Below are positions 59,875 through 64,000 of a stretch of 64,000 bases of DNA, piece after piece. How positions within the stretch are numbered: the first letter of the stretch is position 1; each line of letters starts with the position of its first letter. The DNA is from Cystobacter fuscus (lineage in GTDB: Bacteria; Myxococcota; Myxococcia; Myxococcales; Myxococcaceae). Location of the stretch: assembly GCF_002305875.1 (NCBI RefSeq), contig NZ_CP022098.1, forward strand, positions 7,068,001 to 7,132,000, in the 5' to 3' direction. The translations under genes and the position numbers were made by a program. The notes beneath the pieces are model-generated. The model did no database searches. It was not told the DNA's origin and saw only the letters and a list, made by a program, of their open reading frames with translations.

Positions 59875-61830
59875 ATGGATGCCGAGCAGGACATGCCAGG
59901 GGGCTTCTCGCTTCCCTCGTGGCGGCCCACTCTCGCCCCCTCGGCGGCGTGGGACACCCACCGGGCATGCTGGTGGTTGCTGTTGCCCGAGCCCCCCGGG
60001 CCGGAGGGAATCGGGGCCCGGCTGAAGCAGCGCCTCGAGGAGGCCGGTCAGCGCGTCATCCTGCTCACCCCCGGTCCCCGCCTCGCCCAGCTCGGTGAAC
60101 ACCACTGGTCGCTCCAGCCCGCGGAGGCGACGGACTACGAGTTGCTGCTGCGCTTGCTGCTCCCCCAGGGGCTCGCGCCCGACCGGGTGCTGCACCTCTG
60201 GAGCCTGCTTCCCCCTCGGAGCTCCGGAGAGCTGGAGGCGGCCTTCGAGCCGGCCCAGGAAGGGGGCTTCCAGTCCCTCCTGTTCCTGCTCCAGGCCCTC
60301 GGGCGCCAGGAGCCCCGGCCCCTGTCACTCGTGGTGCTCACCCACCGCATGCAGGCCCTGGGTGAGGAGACCCCCTGCCCCGAACGGGCCACGGTGCTCG
60401 GGGCCGTGCGCGCCGCGTCCCGCGAGTTCCCGCACGTCGCCTGCCGCTCGGTGGATGTGAACCTCCCGGCGCCCGGGAGCTGGCAGGAGGCCCGGCTCAC
60501 CGCCTGGCTCCTGTCCGAGTGCGCCGCGGCCTCGTCCAGCGAGGACGTCGTGTACCGCGGCCTGCAGCGCCACGTGCGTGCCTTCGCGCCCATCGGGTTC
60601 CCCACCGCCACCCGGTCCTCCGCGCGCGTGCCGGGCCCGCTGTCCCCGCGCGAGCGGGGGGTCTACCTCGTGCTCGGAGGCTTCGGCACCCTCGGCTCCA
60701 GCCACGCCGAGGCCCTCGCGCGGCACGCCCGGGCACGGCTCGTGCTCGTCAGCCGCTCCTTGATGCCCGAGCGCCTCCACTGGGATGACTGGCTGGCGGC
60801 CCACGACGCGAGCGATCCCCTCTCGCGGCGGATCCTCCAGGTGCGGGCACTCGAGGCCCTGGGCGCCGAGGTGCGGGTGATCAGCGCGGACGTGGGGGAT
60901 CGGGATCAGCTCCGGACCGCCATCGAGGAGACACTCGCCCACTTCGGCGCGCTCCACGGGGTGGTGTTCTGCGTGGGCTCGATGAACCCCTCGCTCTCGC
61001 GTCCCCTGGCGGACCTGACGCCCGATGACGTGCGCGTCCTCTTCCAGAGCCGGGTGCGTGGCCTGTACGCGCTCGAGGAGGTGCTGCGAGGCCGGCCACT
61101 CGACTTCTGCCTGCTGGCCTCGTCGCTCGCGGCGGTGCACGGGCGGGGGGCGAGCGCCGCCTATGCCGCGGCCATGAACTTCATGGACGCGTTCGCCCTG
61201 CGCCAGGCGCAGCGCTCGCCGGTGCCGTGGGTGAGTGTGGACTGGGACGGCTGGGCCCACGACGCGGACGCGCTCCCCTCGACCGTGCCCCCCCTGGGCT
61301 CGCGGCCCATCACGGCGGCCGAGGGCGCCGAGCTGTTCACCGGCGTGCTCTCGCTCGACGGCGTGGCCCGGGTGGCCGTCACCCCGCGAGGCCCGTCCGC
61401 CCCCGCCATGCCCCAGCCACCGCCGCGCCCCCCGGAGCACGGCACGCCCCGGGCCGAGCCCGCCGCCTCCGATCCGAGCGTCGCGCGCAAGGCGTCCCGG
61501 CCCGCCCTGGAGACCGCCTATGTGGCTCCGCGCGACGCGGTGGAGGAGTCCATCGCGAAGGTGTGGGAGTCGATGCTGGGCATCACCGGGGTGGGCATCT
61601 ACGACAACTTCTTCGAGCTGGGGGGCGACTGGCGCACCGGAATGACGGTGATGACCCAGGTGCGTGAGAAGACGGGGATCCCCCTGCCTCCCGTGTGCCT
61701 CCAGGAAGGGCCGACGGTGGAGCTGCTGGCCCAGCGGCTCCGGGCCGCGTCCGAGGGGCTTCCAGACACGTCCTTCGATCGTCCCGTCGTCCCCTCCTCC
61801 GCCGTGAAGCCCTCCGGCGAGGAGAACTGA
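59875..61830 (+). CDS. PKS-type ketoreductase fused to a serine-less carrier domain
   Basis: This 651-residue protein resembles the KR region of a type I polyketide synthase without KS or AT domains. Residues about 20-235 are a structural KR subdomain. The catalytic SDR domain starts with GGFGTLG (268-274) and has Ser417 and Tyr430 at the expected 13-residue spacing; the usual catalytic Asn at Tyr+4 is Met434, with Asn435 next to it. Residues 545-635 form a carrier-protein-like domain (IYDNFFELGGDWRTGMTVM); the phosphopantetheine serine of GGxS is replaced by Trp586, so it cannot be loaded normally. Either it is a docking or regulatory module, or the carrier is decayed. CysQ is encoded 10 bases downstream. 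Confidence 0.8.
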   Translation: MDAEQDMPGGFSLPSWRPTLAPSAAWDTHRACWWLLLPEPPGPEGIGARLKQRLEEAGQRVILLTPGPRLAQLGEHHWSLQPAEATDYELLLRLLLPQGLAPDRVLHLWSLLPPRSSGELEAAFEPAQEGGFQSLLFLLQALGRQEPRPLSLVVLTHRMQALGEETPCPERATVLGAVRAASREFPHVACRSVDVNLPAPGSWQEARLTAWLLSECAAASSSEDVVYRGLQRHVRAFAPIGFPTATRSSARVPGPLSPRERGVYLVLGGFGTLGSSHAEALARHARARLVLVSRSLMPERLHWDDWLAAHDASDPLSRRILQVRALEALGAEVRVISADVGDRDQLRTAIEETLAHFGALHGVVFCVGSMNPSLSRPLADLTPDDVRVLFQSRVRGLYALEEVLRGRPLDFCLLASSLAAVHGRGASAAYAAAMNFMDAFALRQAQRSPVPWVSVDWDGWAHDADALPSTVPPLGSRPITAAEGAELFTGVLSLDGVARVAVTPRGPSAPAMPQPPPRPPEHGTPRAEPAASDPSVARKASRPALETAYVAPRDAVEESIAKVWESMLGITGVGIYDNFFELGGDWRTGMTVMTQVREKTGIPLPPVCLQEGPTVELLAQRLRAASEGLPDTSFDRPVVPSSAVKPSGEEN

Positions 61831-61840
61831 GGGAGCGCGC

Positions 61841-62653
61841 ATGAGCCGGACAGACGAAGCGTTGGTGGCCGCGGTGTGCGACGTGGCCCGCGAGGCGGGG
61901 CGCGCCACGCTGCGGTTCCATGGGGGGCCGTTGGACGTCGAGCGCAAGGCGGACGACTCCCCGCTCACGGCGGCGGACAAGGCCGCGCACACCCTCATCG
62001 TCGGAGCCCTGCGGCGGCTGACGCCCGAGCTGCCGGTGCTCTCCGAGGAATCCGACGAGCGGGAGCTGGCCGAGCGGCGCCAGTGGAGCACCTACTGGTT
62101 GGTGGATCCGCTCGATGGCACCAAGGAGTTCATCAAGGGCAGCGGCGAGTTCACCGTCAACATCGCCCTCGTCTCCGGGACGGAGCCCGTGCTGGGGGTG
62201 GTGCATGTGCCAGTCACGGGCGTGACGTACTGGGGGCGGCGGGGCCAGGGCGCCTTCCGGGCGGACGCGGGCCAGGCGCCGGTGGAGCTGCACACGCGGC
62301 CCGCCGATCCCGAGCGGCTGGTCATCGTGGCGAGCCGGGATCACGCGGGACCGCGCGTGGAGGCGCTGCTCGCGCGGCTGCCCACCGCGAGGACGGCCAA
62401 CATGGGCAGCTCGCTCAAGTTCTGCCTCATCGCGGAGGGCAAGGCGGACTTCTATCCCCGGTTCCAGCCCACCAGCGAGTGGGACACGGCGGCGGCGCAG
62501 TGCGTACTGGAAGCGGCGGGCGGCGCGGTGACGGACACCGCGGGCCGCCGGCTGGCCTACAACAAGGAGCGGCTCACCAACCCGTCCTTCCTCGCCTTCG
62601 GGGACGCGCGTCGGGACTGGCTGGCGCTGCTGGAGGAACGAGGCGGCGGGTAG
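61841..62653 (+). CDS. cysQ: 3'(2'),5'-bisphosphate nucleotidase CysQ
   Basis: This 270-residue Li+-sensitive phosphatase of the inositol monophosphatase superfamily hydrolyses 3'-phosphoadenosine 5'-phosphate (PAP) to AMP. It shows SPLTAADKAAH, LSEESDERE, the metal-binding WLVDPLDGTKEFIKGSGEFT, and the C-terminal WDTAAAQCVLEAAGG. PAP arises from sulfate transfer and from loading of carrier proteins by phosphopantetheinyl transferases, which may explain its position beside a carrier-domain protein, although that carrier lacks its serine. ATG 61841 is 10 bases after the previous stop. Confidence 0.93.
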   Translation: MSRTDEALVAAVCDVAREAGRATLRFHGGPLDVERKADDSPLTAADKAAHTLIVGALRRLTPELPVLSEESDERELAERRQWSTYWLVDPLDGTKEFIKGSGEFTVNIALVSGTEPVLGVVHVPVTGVTYWGRRGQGAFRADAGQAPVELHTRPADPERLVIVASRDHAGPRVEALLARLPTARTANMGSSLKFCLIAEGKADFYPRFQPTSEWDTAAAQCVLEAAGGAVTDTAGRRLAYNKERLTNPSFLAFGDARRDWLALLEERGGG

Positions 62654-62654
62654 A

Positions 62655-62957
62655 TCACGGGCACTGCGCCATCCCCGCCTCCAGCCGCCCCGCCCTCACG
62701 AACAACCCGAGCGCGATCGCGCGGCCATGGCCGAAGCCTTGCGACTCGAGTCTGTCCACGACGGATTCGAAGGACGCATCCTTGTCGAGTTCCACACACG
62801 ACGGCCCCATTCCTCCATCCACCGTTCCACCTCCGCCACCCGTCGGGTAGTCGAAACCACCCTCGACATTGGCGCCATTCTGTCTGACGGTATGTTCAGC
62901 ACACCCCGTCAGACAGACACCCAGGGACAACACCAGGAGAGTCCAGCATCCCGTCAT
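62655..62957 (-). CDS. small lipoprotein
   Basis: This 100-residue lipoprotein has a signal ending VCLTGC (lipidation near Cys19), a Gly-rich linker (YPTGGGGGTVDGGMG), and a small C-terminal domain with two Cys (PSCVELDKDASFESVVD...MAQCP). The start is ATG 62957, with AAGGAG 8 bases upstream. It converges with cysQ (1-base gap). I recognise no family. The incomplete gene upstream at 63006 may be an operon partner. Confidence 0.65.
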   Translation of the reverse strand: MTGCWTLLVLSLGVCLTGCAEHTVRQNGANVEGGFDYPTGGGGGTVDGGMGPSCVELDKDASFESVVDRLESQGFGHGRAIALGLFVRAGRLEAGMAQCP

Positions 62958-63005
62958 CACTCCCACTCCTTGTGGGCGCTTCGCTTGGGATCGCGGTTCT
63001 CCAGC

Positions 63006-64000
63006 TCAAGGATTCAGGAAAGGTTCGAACCCGGTGTGTTCATTCTGAAGCCGTGTCAGGAAAACCTCGATACTCCTGCTAATCTTTGCCTTCTCCCGTG
63101 CGGATGTGAAGTAACCGTTGATGAAAATTTCCATATCGCTCCGGTATCCAACGACCGGGTTGTAGCCTGGCCAATCCTGTCCAAGGAGTTTCAGGTTCTG
63201 GACGTGGACGTCGTCGAGTGTCACCTTCCGAGCCAAGGGGTCATACGTGAAGCCCAGATGGATGCTGTAGCTCACGGGGACACGGTACTTCCGCCCGCGC
63301 GCCGAGAACATCAACTGGGTCTCTCCCCGCATGTGAGAGCCCGACGCGAGCGCGATCTTCCGCCCCCTCCAGGACAAGGCATTTCCCTGGATGTCGAAGC
63401 GCCAGCGATGCAGGCCCTCCCCCGGATTGACGAACGGAAGAGCGGAACGGATGTTTCTCACGGAGTTCTCGAGTACGAACTCCTGCTCCAGCTTCTGGCG
63501 GAGTCTCTCGAAATCGAACTTCGAGTTGAGCTGACGGAGACCGAAATGCGCGCCCTCCACCAGGAAGCCCTCTCCGTCCTCGAAGGACTCCTCCGGGTAG
63601 AGCCGCCGCCCCAACCCCATGATCGCCCCACCCAAGGAGGCGTGCGAAGCACCGGAGTAACGGCGTGCGAGGAGGCAGGCCTCCCGATGCCACTCGAGCT
63701 CCACCTGCTCGCAGTTTCCGCCTGCCCAGTAGCGCGACCGGACAATGTCGGAGAAGGCCTCGGAGAGATACGGCGTCGACGTCATCATGAGCTGCGTGGC
63801 ATAGGCACGAAGATAGACGTAGTGCGCCCTGGGCAGATTCTCCGCGGGATTCATCCGTACGGCCCGCGGGTTGATGAGCGGAATGCGCTTGATTTCCGCA
63901 TCGCACTGCGGGCTCACCATGGTTCCGAGACAGATGACCCGGCCATCCACGGTTCCAAGCGAGGCCGGGAAGGTCAGCGCCTCACGGATTTGACTGACGT
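63006..64000 (-). CDS. protein of unknown function (partial, N-terminus outside window)
   Basis: The minus-strand frame runs out of the right edge: it is open from 64000 to its stop at 63006, so at least 331 residues are present and the start lies outside the window. Visible features are YVYLRAYATQLMMTSTPYLS, a Cys/His region (WAGGNCEQVELEWHREACLL), GRKYRVPVSYSIHLGFTYDP and a C-terminal IEVFLTRLQNEHTGFEPFLN. No motif was recognised. It is AT-richer than its neighbours. Confidence 0.6.
   Translation of the reverse strand, partial: VSQIREALTFPASLGTVDGRVICLGTMVSPQCDAEIKRIPLINPRAVRMNPAENLPRAHYVYLRAYATQLMMTSTPYLSEAFSDIVRSRYWAGGNCEQVELEWHREACLLARRYSGASHASLGGAIMGLGRRLYPEESFEDGEGFLVEGAHFGLRQLNSKFDFERLRQKLEQEFVLENSVRNIRSALPFVNPGEGLHRWRFDIQGNALSWRGRKIALASGSHMRGETQLMFSARGRKYRVPVSYSIHLGFTYDPLARKVTLDDVHVQNLKLLGQDWPGYNPVVGYRSDMEIFINGYFTSAREKAKISRSIEVFLTRLQNEHTGFEPFLNP

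Noticed and set aside
1-64000. CRISPR arrays, tRNA or rRNA genes, integrase-flanked attachment sites, replication origin
   Set aside because: None was seen on reading: no regularly spaced direct repeats, no cloverleaf with a T-loop GGTTCGA-type core that held up, and no integrase gene.

Overview
The window looks like chromosomal DNA of a myxobacterium, probably a Cystobacter/Archangium-type member of the Myxococcota. This is judged by eye, not computed. The support is very high GC with strong G/C at third codon positions, many secreted lipoproteins, a PP2C/FHA/cyclase signalling neighbourhood, REC-histidine kinase fusions, and a lipoprotein toxin of the SitA type known from Myxococcus. No rRNA, tRNA, CRISPR array or complete insertion sequence was seen.

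Layout. 0-4 kb: the end of an alpha/beta hydrolase, then a leftward copper/heavy-metal cassette (multicopper oxidase, TolC-type channel, metal-binding lipoprotein, Cys-rich secreted protein), with a divergent MFS exporter. 5.4-9.4 kb: a MASE1-PAS-PAS histidine kinase translationally coupled to an unusual REC-REC-kinase fusion. 9.4-12.8 kb: a leftward group of SDR, small secreted protein, esterase and family-4 uracil-DNA glycosylase. 12.9-16.5 kb: beta-helix lipoprotein, dienelactone hydrolase, aldo/keto reductase. 16.7-20.2 kb: a visibly AT-richer accessory island with a Cys-rich lipoprotein, a possible transposase remnant, and a toxin locus (T6SS-type accessory protein, WHH nuclease toxin, SMI1/KNR4 immunity protein, CDC123/D123-like ATP-grasp protein). 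20.3-22.6 kb: LysR regulator and divergent MFS exporter around a perfect palindrome. 22.7-27.3 kb: secreted M4 metalloprotease, secreted cyclase-family hydrolase, GH43-CBM6 glycosidase. 27.5-29.9 kb: YfhO-like membrane protein.

30.1-38.3 kb is the most unusual part. A 16-residue peptide gene with a strong ribosome binding site is followed by a textbook intrinsic terminator. Next come an M29-aminopeptidase-like protein and an AzlC/AzlD amino-acid exporter. Immediately downstream is a tightly coupled operon of an AfsA-type hotdog protein, an FAD amine-oxidase-like enzyme, a HemN-like radical SAM enzyme, an alpha/beta hydrolase and a lipoprotein. I read this as a small, apparently uncharacterised biosynthetic locus.

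38.4-45.0 kb (leftward): a lipoxygenase downstream of a DUF1501-type Tat protein and two CxxCH (c-heme) proteins. 45.2-46.5 kb: SitA-type lipoprotein toxin and its candidate immunity gene. 46.6-49.9 kb: TetR regulator with an inverted-repeat operator candidate, SDR, CoaBC, small TPR-like protein. 49.9-58.9 kb (leftward): M48 protease, SH3 protein, CHASE2 cyclase, a 10-repeat carboxypeptidase-regulatory-like protein, a PP2C phosphatase fused to a cyclic-nucleotide-binding domain, and an FHA protein. Together these suggest a cyclic-nucleotide/phosphoprotein signalling neighbourhood. 58.9-64 kb: a small beta-barrel-like protein, a stand-alone PKS-type ketoreductase fused to a carrier domain lacking its serine, CysQ, a small lipoprotein and a partial unknown protein.
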